A DNA stretch of 64,000 nucleotides. Source: Lineus longissimus. Lineage: Eukaryota; Nemertea; Pilidiophora; Heteronemertea; Lineidae. Within the stretch, counting starts at the first letter, position 1. Each line of letters begins with the position of its first letter. Shown here piece after piece: positions 1 to 12,900 of the stretch. The notes under the pieces are model-generated. The model saw nothing but the letters and a program-made list of their open reading frames with translations, did not search any database and was not told the origin of the DNA. The stretch spans positions 14,813,431 to 14,877,430 of the forward strand of contig NC_088322.1 in the NCBI RefSeq assembly GCF_910592395.1, in the 5' to 3' direction. The translations under genes were made by a program, and so were the position numbers.

Positions 1-531
1 GCATACACAACCGTATGTCTGTATGTTGGCAATGCAAGAACACATGGGCGTAGTGCTCCAAATATGGAACAGCATGACTTTCCGCTTATTATATAGAGTC
101 AAGCTATTTTCACAGCTCAGTGCTTTAGTATGCATTATATTTTCAAATAAGTGCCATTGTGATGCTTTGGGTATCATATGGGTTTTATTTATTGCATCTT
201 TTGGCAATTTTTAGAGCAAAATTTTCTCAAGTTTAGATGTTCAGAAATGGCGGGAGTAAAGCGGTCCGAGTGCCGCAGTGCGCGGAAGGTTAGGACTCCA
301 TGGATTGGAATAATATGGCCCCAGTGCGCGTGAGTTCACCTCTCAACTTTGACCTCATTCTGGCGGTACCATGGCGCTTGTTACTATAGCTCCGCTGTAT
401 TCTTATTCATTACTGCCTGTTAGGCCTGTATTCCACTGTTGGATTACATATAATTATCGACACACTTATCTCGAATTGAAATATGATCCTTTTCCGCGCC
501 AAATTCGAACAAGATGTAGTTTATATCATGG

Positions 532-634
532 AATTTGCCAAAGTGTTCTTGTGGAATCCCACCACGTGGGATTCCCCCACCACGTGGGATTCCTCCCACC
601 ACGTGGGATTACACTGGAACACTTTGGCAAATTT
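532..634. repeat. Small palindrome with three CACGTG cores
   Basis: The outer arms (about 532-547 and 617-634) are reverse complements of each other. They enclose three near-identical copies of a self-complementary box, CCACCACGTGGGA. The whole can fold into a long hairpin. CACGTG is also the canonical E-box core for bHLH factors, but the arrangement looks like a small inverted-repeat element, not a promoter. No gene is adjacent. Confidence 0.75.
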
Positions 635-649
635 GTCCCAGTAGTAGAG

Positions 650-1634
650 CAGCTATGGCAAGCCAAAGCGGAATTTATTCAAGACTTTAGAATTACCATT
701 CAAGAAGTTAAATATTAGTTCAAGAAGGAAATATATGTTCAAGACTAAAATATGTTCAACCTTGAATCAAATGTTTTCAACCTTGAATAAAATATGTTCA
801 ACCTTGAATAAAATATGTTCAACCTTGAATAAAATATGTCCAACCTTGAACAAAATATATTCAACCTTGAACAAAATATATTCAAGACTCACGTGACCAT
901 ATTCAAGACGCACGTGACCACAAAATTGATGACGTAGTTGCTCATGTTTTGATGCTTTACGGACTTTCCCGAACCCGCGTCCAGACTTTCCCGAACCCAT
1001 GGTACTTGTGTTGCGTTTCGGAGCTCGAATTGTTCGCACGAAGGTTTTGACACATGGTTGTACACGTACCTAGCCGCCTACACCTGACATGTACTGTAAT
1101 CCTACACATCATGACATGGATGCCGAGTGAATGTCAGAGTCGATACATGTTTCACAGACATATATCAGGCAAATTATAGGTTCAAAATGCGCAATGCCTC
1201 TCACCTTTCATACCACTGTATCGGATTCTCGTTGTCTTTTGACATGTTTGAGTGTTTAGGCTATACAGGCAATCAATCACGTCGTGAAACAGAACGCATC
1301 AGAAGTACCACAGATTCTACGCTCTACGTCATCAATTTTGTGGTCACGTGCGTCTTGAATATGGTCACGTGAGTCTTGAATATGGTCACGTGAGTCTTGA
1401 ATATATTTTGTTCAAGGTTGAATATATTTTGTTCAAGGTTGGACATATTTTATTCAAGGTTGAACATATTTTATTCAAGGTTGAACATATTTTATTTAAG
1501 GTTGAAAACATTTGATTCAAGGTTGAACATATTTTAGTCTTGAACATATATTTCCTTCTTGAACTTATATTCAACTTCTTGAATGGTTATTCTAAAGTCT
1601 TGAATAAATTCCGCTTTGGCTTGCCATAAGCAGC
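650..1634. mobile_element. About 1-kb foldback (palindromic) element with ~290-310 bp arms
   Basis: The left arm (about 650-939) and right arm (about 1322-1634) are near-identical reverse complements around a spacer of about 380 bp. Both arms start at the GGCAAGCCAAAGCGG side and run through tandem ~21-bp units containing TTCAACCTTGAA. They end in CACGTGACC boxes and ATTGATGACGTAG. The right arm has one extra CACGTGACC unit. No transposase is present, so this looks like a non-autonomous foldback or MITE-like element. The high arm identity suggests it is young or kept alike by gene conversion. Confidence 0.8.
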
Positions 1635-1639
1635 TGGCA

Positions 1640-3227
1640 CTTTCATAAAAATATTACGTAGCAATCATCTGTTTCAAGATTGTTCTTTTCAGCTTGGTGA
1701 AACTTTATAGGAAATTGGTATTTGTATTTGCATTGGACTGCTCATAATAAATATACATTGACGATCTGTTAGAATTAATGAAGGAAATTCATTCACACAG
1801 TAGTTTAATTAGAAACCCACTTCCTTATGGATGAAACTGAACACCTGTCTAATTGCCTCGCGTGGTGTCCCTGCAGACTGGAGTCCGTAATTCGCAGTCA
1901 TTAGATTTTAAAATTAAGGTTCATTAGTTCCTCTAGATTTCTACCGCAAAATGTCTAAGATTTAGACGATATATACTGGTTACCCTGATGATGGATTTTG
2001 TATATATAGGCCATGGGCCAAACCAAAAAAGGGATTTGTAAGGCAAATCTTCTGCTCCTGTCATTAGGTTGGCTCCACTCTTCCGTTGATGTCATTAGGC
2101 TATCATCAATACATATTATTCACGTGCACGGTCCTTTTGGGCCAGATTGCACTTTAACCACGCGTTTAAAGTTGCCATTTGCATATGATGTTAGCAAACA
2201 TGATATTCAACAAAGCCTCGCCCTGGCTGCACTCATCAGCGTTATGGACGAGATTGCATGCTACATCAGCTGGTGCCGTTCTCCACTCTGATCAGACGGT
2301 TATAAGGACTACTCGGAAGAGCAGGTGAACTTCGGCGATAGAAGCAGGAGGGAGGATTCCTCAGACTTCATTTTGGAGAAATATAGGCCTACTCCCATGT
2401 AAGTTGATCATTGAAACATAAGCCTCGTTGCTGGGTGGCGAAAGCTTGTGGAATAAAATGTGTACGGTTTACCTCTTTTCCGTTTATCGACGAAGGAAAA
2501 ATCTATTTGTCTCTTTGTAATGATTTGAAGGAATTCTTTTTCGTTTTTTCTCTCGCTCAGGGAGTCGATATTTTCGCGCACTTATATACTTAGTGGTTAT
2601 ATCATGGCTTTTATTGTACCTTCCCTGTAGCTGTTACACGACTTACGGCTGATGAGTTTTGTATTCGTAGCGTACCCAGTGAGGGGGCCAGGGTTCGCGA
2701 CAGCTACCCGACGTAGTAAGTCCAACCTCGTTTTCGTAAGTCGTCCCCCGAGATAAAAGATCCAAAAATTCCCCCAAAACTTATGTGATGCTTCCTTAGC
2801 CCGGTGTGACAGCGGATATAGTCCCCCTGGAGTCATAGTCCGGTAGCATTGTATTTGACCAATTAAGCAGCATGATCTATTGTACCGCTAACCCTAACCA
2901 AAACATTTAGCAATGCGGGCTATTGTTACACGGACTATCAGCCCTAGGACTACTATCCCTTGCACACCTGTTCCCCAGAGGCCGCAGAATACGTGTTTCA
3001 TGCAAATTCGTGGCCGATTGTTTGCTACCTTCAACGCTGACATCGTTTGAGATGAAACCAGCAGTTTTGGTACAAATGTAGCTTGTATTTCACCCGAAAA
3101 CGGGAAGAATGGGCTGATTAATACGGTTATACTCTATTTGAATTCAGCGCGTTCACAACGGCGGGAAATAACGAGAGGTTTTCCAATAATGGTTCAATTA
3201 GGTCACGTGAAGCTGCGATTGCCAGTT
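1640..3227. other. Intergenic DNA, no gene recognised
   Basis: I see only short, unsupported ORFs on both strands. None has a recognisable domain or a splice-consistent partner exon. A short telomere-like CTAACCCTAACC lies near 2887. Confidence 0.6.
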
Positions 3228-3301
3228 GGCCGGTTAGCTCAGTTGGTTAGAGCGTCGTGCTAATAACGCGAATGTCGCGGGTTCGATCCCCGTACTGGCC
3301 A
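3228..3301 (+). tRNA. tRNA-Ile (anticodon AAT)
   Basis: This is a 74-nt intronless cloverleaf. The acceptor stem pairs GGCCGGT with ACTGGCC, with discriminator A at 3301. The D arm contains TAGCTCAGTTGG (A box). The anticodon stem TCGTG/CGCGA encloses loop CTAATAA, giving anticodon AAT. The T arm has GGTTCGATCCC (B box). A run of five T residues at 3305-3309 serves as the Pol III terminator. It closely resembles vertebrate tRNA-Ile-AAT and looks functional. Confidence 0.97.
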
Positions 3302-3956
3302 ATATTTTTCGAATATTTCCCTTTTTATTGCTTAAATGAGTTTACTCTTTTCTGACTTCTTTCATTCACTCGCAATCGTTATATTCGAGAGTTGCGTAAT
3401 AATATGAAATGGTAAGTTGTGTTTATATAATATACACAGTCGAATTGATAAAAATCGTTACTCTTCCAAATGATCAATGAAATGGAAAGTCCAAACTTAC
3501 CGGACTTTCTCTCCAGTAGCCTTTGTTCACCGTTACAATGAGCCCTCACCAATGCCCCAAACTGTCGTGATGGTCCCAAAGATTTTATCTCTCGAGATGA
3601 TCATCAGAGTGAAGTCGGAGTCGTTACCTCTTTATTTGCACCCTGAGATACAGGTTTTTGATACTCCTACCCATACAAAAATATCGAGAAGCGGAGTATG
3701 CTATATCAGGATGCTGTATTTGCTGTTTGTTGTTCCGGCGACAGTCTTAAAATGTCCCCATGGAAAAGTGTCATTCTCTATAGCACATCGCCAGCGACAG
3801 AATAAGGTGTGCTTATTTAGAGACCCATGACTTTAATATCACATACATTAAAAGCGTATAATCCGTATTCCCGGGGACATTCTATCCTCAGGCAGAGTTT
3901 CCTGGCACATCCAGGTTTGAAATATAATCTCTTTTCCAGTTCGGCTAGTCTCGACG
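3302..3956. other. Spacer between tRNA-Ile and the astacin gene
   Basis: No coding exon is seen. A short segment at about 3645-3705 (ending in an ATACTCC/GGAGTAT inverted pair) recurs at about 13280-13330, so it is an interspersed repeat. The A/T-rich AAATATAAT at about 3918-3926 lies roughly 35 bp before the start codon and could be a TATA-like element. That reading is speculative. Confidence 0.4.
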
Positions 3957-6900
3957 ATGTCAAACATGAGAAAAGCCCTGATTGTCCTGGTTGTGACTCT
4001 GGGTTGTGCCTGCGGGAAACCACCGAGGAGACAGTACTACAAGGAGTCTCCTCCGCCTTCAAATGATGGTAAGCCGTCGACTCCCGGGGCAGTCTATTTG
4101 TCATCATATTCATAATGTCTCAAAGGGTGTGGGTCTAGGCCGGTCCACTGCATCCGGAGTATACTGGTTAGATGATCAAGACAGCATATGTTACCAGCAG
4201 ATTCTGCGAGGGACACTGAATGTGACTATGCACGGGAGGCGTCCACAGCATGAGATCATCATTTGTTGAGAGTTTAGTTGACAAGAAAGCCTTGTTGAAG
4301 GATATACCTGACTTTTACGAACGGCAGTCTCTCCATTAGATACATACAATAGATCATGCCATGCTCAGCGATATATTTGTGTCCTCGAACAAATCCAAAC
4401 AGTGTTCAGACGGACGATGATCCTCCCTCCCGTATAGTCGCCTATGCAGTCCATTTCGTCATCCTAATCGTCCTACATCGGCAGGACGAGTCCGCGTCAT
4501 TGCTTCCGGAGTGTACTCTCCCGGAGTTTCCCAGGACGAGGCCGCTCCATTGCTTCCAGAGTGTACACTCCCGGAGTTTCCCAGGACGAGGCCGCTCCAT
4601 TGCTTCCGGAGTGTACTCTCCCGGAGTTTCCCAGAACAAGGCCGCTCCATTGCTACCGGAGTGTACTCTCCCGGAGTTTCTCATCTCTGAACGCTGTTGG
4701 GGCGTTCGCGTAGACAACGTTAAAGCGTTGGCGAAACAAACCCTTATCCTCTCTATGATAACTTGGTGTCCACAGGACAAGGTGGCAACCCATGTCGGGA
4801 TGGTGTGATGTTCAATGGCCAATGCTTCGACTTCAATTCGAAGAAAAAATCATGGGCAAAAGCAAGGAAATACTGCACCAAAGACGTCCACGGCGACCTC
4901 CCAGTTGGCATCAGAAAGAGGCCCGTCTATGACGCCATACTCAAGTATGCTAAGGACAAAAAGATGAGGTAAGTGACCAGTCTTGACACCAGCGGCGCTG
5001 AATTTGTACCTTACAAGGCATTCTGCAAGTGTCTTCGTTCATCCTGGACCGCCAAGGTTTCTGCATTTTATCGAGGCTACGTTGAAAGGGAATACAAGAC
5101 CATGAGGTTCAGGATGGTCTTCATTCGGTCATTGTTCAAAAGCCAAAGAAATATTTAAAGGAGGAGGGTTAGACAATCCAGGTAGACATCTATAAAAGTG
5201 TACACAAGTAGGATGTTTGGATGTGAGCATTTTCTGAGGCATCCAAACCGGTCCTCTTTTCAGATCTACATGGCAACTCTGCAATGTGCCGACCCGGTAT
5301 AATTTGGCTCCTCCTCCTAATCACTATAGAGAGGTTACGAAACTATGCCTTGGGCTCTTTATTCTCTCCTTCGCAGTGGTTTTGTAAGATCGTCGTGGTA
5401 ATCACTATTCCAAACGTAGTGTAACTGAGACCACTGGCTCACGAGTATGGTATCCTTATCCCCATGACTATTGCCCCTTCTTCTTCCCCTCTTTTCCTCA
5501 GGGATGACATCGCTTGGGTTGGGTTGCAAGAGTCCAAGATTCCAGGAGTTCTGACATGGGTCAATTATGATGTTCTTCATGATAAGGGAGCTTGGGTAAG
5601 TGAGGCTTGTTGTACTAGACTGAACTCATATAAAGTGTAACAGACTTCTTGTATAGAGTGGCTAACAAGAACTTCCTCAGGGTTGTTTCTTGAGAGATAT
5701 TGTCCTTGTGCGCCGCTGCAGTTTGCCACTAATTGGGGTTACTGATTCTGTGATCGGAATATTTAAGATGCACGTTCGACATCGCCCATTCTGCCAGTCT
5801 GAAATCACCAGTTTGACGACCAATACACCCTATTTTTCAGAACATTTACAAGGAATGGGACACGTCTAACCCCATCCAGAAAGGCAAACCAATTGGCTGT
5901 ATAGGTATTAACTTGACAACAGGGAAGTTTGGAGGCTATGATTGTGAGGAGAAGCATCTGGTTATCTGTGAGCTCAACTTTCAAAGTAAGAACCGTTCAT
6001 TTATTTCATCATTATTTTAATTAGCAATCTGACTTAAATCCATGATAAAGGGATACACATTCTCTTCACTTCCACAATACGTTCTGAGAAATCTTAGCAT
6101 GGAACATTTTGTTCCTTTCATCTCATTCCTTCTGCAGGAGACGAAAAAGCCATCAAGAAAATAAACGAAAAGATAGACAGTTTCAACAAAGAAATTGAGC
6201 TGGCCGAACAAGGGGCATTCAGTACTCTAATGGAGGCAAATAAAGGTTGGTAAACTTAAAACTTCTTCTTCTGCTTTCATGCATGTCAGTGAGGTTTGTA
6301 GCGCGGCGGTGGAACACGGCAGTTAGCCTTGAAGCTGTAAATTACTGCGACTTGCGATTACAATCACTGCTGTGTGCGACAGAACCATCTCTTGTCTGCA
6401 GGCAGTAATCGCTGGTTGTGACATTGATTGCAGACATCGCTGCGACCACCAATTCTTGATGCAGACACCAGTGATGACCACAGCAGTGAGAGATTTCTGG
6501 CCCAATTACTCCAACTGCAGCCAGAGAGGGAGAGTTATTCACAAACTGTTCACTTAGATGAGATCTTTTGCTTGTTCGTCATCTTCTTCCTCAGCGTTCG
6601 CTCTGCACTTGGAGGTGATTTTCTCCTGGGACTATTCCTCTTCCAAGGCGGGATGAGCTTGACTTTGCATGTTCAAGGCACCAGACATAAGGAAAGTCAG
6701 TTCAACATCTTGGTCAAGTAACTTTCTAAAGGTCACAAGAGATCTGACGTGTTAACATCTTTCTTTTTGACACCAGGGGTTGCAAATCTGTACGACACTG
6801 ACATGAAACTGGACGAGGAACAACAAGCGTTGGTCGAGGCCGGGGCTGATCCTGGAACGGCGACAAAAGCTATCAAGATAAAGCGAGGCACGAAGCCATC

Positions 6901-9900
6901 TCTGAAGGATCTCGACAAGGTTTATGAGAAGAAGAAAGACAACAGGAGGAAGTCTCCGACGCCGGAAAAAGTGAAAGGAAACAGGAAGGAAGGATTTAAG
7001 TAAGTGACACCAATTTATGGCAATATTAATTACATGTACTGTGAAAGCGATATGGAAATGTTGTAACATTCAAGATGACCTGGGCACTTCTGTGTTGTTA
7101 CAGTACAATACTTTACTTGCAGTCCTTTTAGGTCTACAGATCGGGCCAAGTTTTGTCAGGAATTCTAAAACCCCTTTAACTCGATATTTCACTCTTTGTA
7201 TCATTGTGTGACACCCACCTTTATTAAAACCATACATTAAATTTCATGATATTATAATTTTACAATTTCCAACAGGTCTCGGGACAAACGTGCTGCCCGT
7301 GATGGCGATTCGTACCGCTGGCCGAATGGGATCGTACCATTTGTATTTGACGCTTATGTGTGTAAGTGTAGTTCGTACAGTCTCTGTGGGGTTCTCTTTT
7401 GAGTGACTTATGATCTATATGAATGATATTCAGAAATTGCTGTTGTCAATCGAGAGGTCATGGGTTCAACTCCAGGCCGTGATACTACACTTGGTTTATT
7501 GAATAGCCGCGGCATCTAGTTTTCTGATCTTTCACATCATTTTGATCAAAAACTTATTTACTTCAGATATTAGCTATTAGCAAAAATATATGAGTTCGCC
7601 TTATAAATTTTTGCTATTAGTTGAGGCCACTTTTCAAATGATTTTTCAATCAAACAGCCGCTTATGAAAAAGATAGAATCAACAGTGCGTTGTCTGTTTA
7701 TGGTGAGAAAACGTGCATAAAACTCACTCCAAGGACAAATGAAGGTGACTATCTCTCCATCAAGACTTCAGACGACGGGTAAGACTTCTTTTCCTAGTTT
7801 TCCATGCCGAGTATCTATGTTTTGGTAGCATTTGTCAGAAAGCCATTCTTAAACCGCAGAGGATTAGTCAGACACCTAAGTATGTAGTCAATTATTGAGA
7901 CCAACTGTCAGATCTCGCCTCTTGGTTTCGGCAGTTTTAGCAGTATAACCCAGCGCATGTGATAGCCAGTTAATTTTAAACAAGATTGATACAAATAGTG
8001 CCCTGTGTCACCATCGGGTGCCCTCGAAACAGCAGATTTATGGCTGAGAGTGAGAACATATCCCCGCCTTCAGTTTTTACCGGGCTGTTCAAAACTCCCA
8101 ATATTTATGAGCGTTTTGCGGTAGGTTTCCTTTAACATCTCTTTCAATGGACTTTCTTCCCATGGTGTGGAATATTTCTCCTTTTAGATGCTGGTCTTAT
8201 GTGGGGCGAAAAGGAGGCAAGCAGGATTTGAATCTGAACCGCAACAGTTGTCTGGCGAAGGATGGCACAATCCAACACGAGCTCCTGCACAGTTTCGGGT
8301 ACTGGCACGAACACACCAGGCCCGACAGAGACAGCTGGGTGACCATAAATATGGATAATGTCGAACCAGGTGAGTACATATTGATCATTGATCATTCTTT
8401 TTCATCTAACTCCAACAGGTCGAACACCGGGTGCCTTACAGGTCAAACACGCTTACTGCCAAATGACATTTTCTCACTCATTGCTCTCTGCAGATTACCA
8501 GAATAATTTCGAGAAACAGCCCAACTCTCACATAAACGGCTTCGACTACGATTACAGCAGCATCATGCAGTATCCAAAATGGGCATTCGCCATTGATGAA
8601 GCAATTGACACCATCATACCAAACAGAAAGACTACTGCCGTACTTGGGCAGCGAGACAAGATCACTGACTTGGATCTCGCCGAGTTGAATTATCTGTACG
8701 GTTGTGAAGGAGGTGCATTTAAAGCCACTTTGAATTCGGTCAATTGGAATTTCGTAGCTGGTAAGTAAATATGGTTACATCTCAAATAAAATGCTTTCAA
8801 TTCAGGAAGTAGCCAGCCATATATTGTTTTGAAATGACACCGTAGATCACGAATATACAATTTTCATTTCATCACTTGAATTTTATGCTCTGACCCCGGA
8901 TTGAGCCGCAAGTTGATCGAACCAGTTAAAATCCAGTTAAACAGTATAAAGAAAATGAATTCACTTATTTCTTCACTTCAAAGTTTTCCATTTAAAAACG
9001 CTGTCCATATGCAGTTTACTTGCATTTGAGAAGCCACAACAAAAGCATCTGGTTGATCCAGCAAACACTTGAGTCGGGTCGATTGACGCATTAAATCGTC
9101 GCTAAATGAATGAAAGTGTTTGTTTTACAAACCAACCACAGCTGATTATATTGGCAAGAAATGTAGCAATTATAACAGTATTTGTTCCTCAAATTTATTC
9201 ATGATTAATACACATGAAATGTTTTGCGATACTGACCGTGTTTGTGACGAGTGGTAAAAGCATGAGAACTTGCAGAAATGGACTCATTGATGCATTCTTT
9301 ATAATGCAATCGATTAGTTCAAAATCCAGCCTTTGTTACGCCGTGATAATTGCCGGATGTGCAAAGTATCAGGAACAGCTCCTTGTGAATAATTTACGCT
9401 ACAACCTGTATTAACACTTGGTTTAAATTTGAATCAAGTGAATTAACGAAGAGTACACTTGCCGTTGAGAAATCGACAAATTGGTATCACCATTTGCTTT
9501 TCCCAAGCCTTCTATCTGGATAAAAATGAAAATCCATATTCAAGGTCATTCAATCGCATTATAAAAGATTTTGCTGCAAAGTTTTCCTGCTATACGCGCT
9601 GTCTTCCTCCGATGAATAGATTTTTTAACATTAGTATAATTTTCGTAGTTGGATGATTTCAATCTCTCCTTTTTTTCAGACAGAACATCTGGCGGCAATG
9701 CGAAGAACGCCCCATGTGCCTTTCCCTTCATCGCTGGTGGCGTTAAACGCAACGAATGCCTTGATTACACCGGCGGTCTCAAATGGTGCGGGACGACAGA
9801 AAACTATGACACCGACAAACAGTGGGGCGAATGTGTATATAGTAAGTTCATAGTTGACCATTGGTACCGCCATTTTGAGCATCCTGATTTAATTGTTTCC

Positions 9901-12900
9901 GGTACGCATAAGTGTCTGCAGCAAAAAATGTCAACTGTGTACACAAAGATTAGACTGGAAAGCTGACAAATTATTTCAAATAGTTTGTTCAGTTGGAAAA
10001 TGATAAATATGTGTCTAATGTAATCTCCTATTCCATCATCTGTGACACTAGCACTCCAGGTGTGCTGGGATGCTCCCTCCTACCTACACAGGGTGGTGAT
10101 CGACCGACCATTGCGTTGCGTTGCGTACAATTCTATTATCACAAGAAGTTATTTCGTTGTTTGTTTTTTAAATGCATTTGATTTAGCTAGTTTACTCTTT
10201 AGTTCATTGATGTTCAGCTTAGTATTGCCTGTATCATGTATGTATATTATACGATTATACTTTATATGTCGCGTACCTATGTGAAATACATTTTTATATG
10301 GTGACTGATAAAGTTCATTTGAATAGCATTCCGCGACGTTACTATTTATAGCTCACAAGGTCATTTGAATAAGATATTGATGACGTTTTAGTCACGTGAC
10401 AGTCGGACATCGACACTTATTTCTACGCATTTGAGCTTATTTCAAAGTCAATTATCTTTGACCCTGCATTGTTTTTAGCATGAATGATACCATAGAGTCA
10501 GAGAGAGAAATATTCAGAACAATTATGTAGTATTTCCAACACTCGGACATGTGCCAGATTGAATCTAACTGCCCTAGTTAGAAAGCCTGAAGGGAATCCA
10601 TTACGAAACCGCATGTTTGTCCGACATTGCCTGTAATTCAGCGATGGGGAAATAGAGGGCAGCAGCTGCAGTGACGTCATCTTCGCGGAATGCTATTGAA
10701 TTGAATAGAATTGAATGAACATCTGGGGTAAAATAAGTTATTGAAGTCATTCCCTTTTCAGACAAGCAGATAACCACTTTGAAGGGAAGTGGGAACGCCC
10801 AAGGTGCCGACTGCGTTTTCCCGTTCATCTACAAAGCGGAAACCTTCCATTTCTGTACCCGAACTGCTGGGAGTGCCCCCTGGTGTGCTACTACAGCAGA
10901 CTATGACACAGACCAGAAGTTTGGACACTGTGTTCTTGGTGAGAACCTGTAACATTATTCTCTAATGAGGAGGCCTACTCCAGCCTCTTTGTGGCAATCC
11001 TTACTTTATTTTTACCACCAATGAGTTGTGCGTGCTTTCATCATCGCTGTTTCTAAAGAACCCTGAAGTGTTGTGCGTGCATTCATCATCGCTGTTTCTA
11101 AAGAATCCTGAAGTGTTGTGCGTGCATTCATCATCGCTGTTTCTAAAGAATCCTGAAGTGTTGTGCGTGCATTCATCATCGCTGTTTCTAAAGAATCCTG
11201 AAGTGTTGTGGGTGCTTTCATCATCGCTGTTTCTGAAGAATCCTGAAGTGTTGTGCGTGCATTCATCATCGCTGTTTCTAAAGAATCCTGAAGTGTTGTG
11301 CGTGCATTCATCATCGCTGTTTCTAAAGAATCCTGAAGTGTTTTGCGTGCATTCATCATCGCTGTTTCTAAAGAATCCTGAAGTGTTGTGCGTGCATTCA
11401 TCATCGCTGTTTCCAAAGAATCCTGAAGTGTTGTGCGTGCATTCATCATCGCTGTTTCTAAAGAATCCTGAAGTGTTGTGCGTGCATTCATCATCGCTGT
11501 TTCTAAAGAATCCTGAAGTGTTGTGGGTGCTTTCATCATCGCTGTTTCTAAAGAATCCTGAAGTGTTGTGGGTGCATTCATCATCGCTGTTTCTAAAGAA
11601 CCCTGAAGTGTTGTGCGTGCATTCATCATCGCTGTTTCTAAAGAATCCTGAAGTGTTGTCGGTGCATTCATCATTGCTGTTTCTAAAGAACCCTGAAGTG
11701 TTGTGCGTGCATTCATCATCGCTGTTTCTAAAGAATCCTGAAGTGTTGTGGGTGCTTTCATCATCGCTGTTTCTAAAGAATCCTGAAGTGTTGTGGGTGC
11801 ATTCATCATTGCTGTTTCTAAAGAATCCTGAAGTGTTGTGCGTGCATTCATCATCGCTGTTTCTAAAGAATCCTGAAGTGTTGTGCGTGCATTCATCATC
11901 GCTGTTTCTAAAGAACCCTGAAGTGTTGTGCGTGCTTTCATCATCGCTGTTTCTAAAGAATCCTGAAGTGTTGTGCGTGCATTCATCATCGCTGTTTCCA
12001 AAGAATCCTGAAGTGTTGTGCGTGCATTCATCATCGCTGTTTCTAAAGAATCCTGAAGTGTTGTGCGTGCATTCATCATCGCTGTTTCTAAATAACCCTG
12101 AAGTGTTGTGGGTGCATTCATCATCGCTGTTTCTAAAGAATCCTGAAGTGTTGTGCGTGAATTCATCATTGCTGTTTCTGAAGAATCCTGAAGTGTTGTG
12201 CGTGCATTCATCATTGCTATTTCTAAAGAACGCTAAAGGGAGATCAGTGGCATAGTGGTCGCACTGAGCGCTGGGTTCATAATTAGGAGGTTGTGAGTTC
12301 AACACACGGAGGGATCACCGCTATTTCGTCTTCGTGTCCTTACCACGAGTAAATGGGTGCCAAACTGGCAACGGCATTAAATGTTGAATCCTAGCGCTGA
12401 GAGGCAGCCGGACAAATCAAATGTGAATCGAGCACAAGCGGTACAAAAATGCTGAACATTCTTTTTATTATTATTTTAATTCTCTCGACAATGTAACACC
12501 ACAAGCTTGGTCAAAAAAACTTTCAAGTTCTAGTTCGAGCCAGTGATGTATGTTATGAAGCATTTCTATTGCAGTCCTGACTGACGGAGGCTACACAGAA
12601 TGGAGTGCTTGGGGATCGTGCTCCAAGACATGTGGAGGGGGTCAAGAAACCAGGACCAGGGAATGCACAAACCCAAAACCGACCAACGGAGGAAAAGAAT
12701 GCGAGGGCTCGAGCACAGATCAACGAACATGTGCCCCGGAAACGTGTCCCATCTCAGGTCAGCAAGACGTAATTTAGCCACTCCGGCAATTGCCTTCACA
12801 ACCACACACTCAAAATTTGCTAAAGGGTGGCGTTATGCCCCCCTCCCCTCCATGCCTCTCAACTTGACAACAACTACTCCGTGTTTTGCAATTGATGGTT

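Noticed and set aside
371-718. 115-codon ORF
   Set aside because: It runs through the CACGTG hairpin and into the foldback arm, so its codons are repeat DNA.
4356-4822. ORFs of 126-150 codons on both strands
   Set aside because: They cross the 50-bp minisatellite in intron 1 and change character at its edges; there is no domain and no splice partner.
11026-12233. Possible CRISPR array
   Set aside because: Units are contiguous with no unique spacers, in an animal intron. It is a minisatellite.
11001-12305. Three ORFs of about 400-434 codons on both strands
   Set aside because: They are produced by the 45-bp tandem repeat, which is open in several frames at once. The flanking exons of the astacin gene splice in phase across the whole array.
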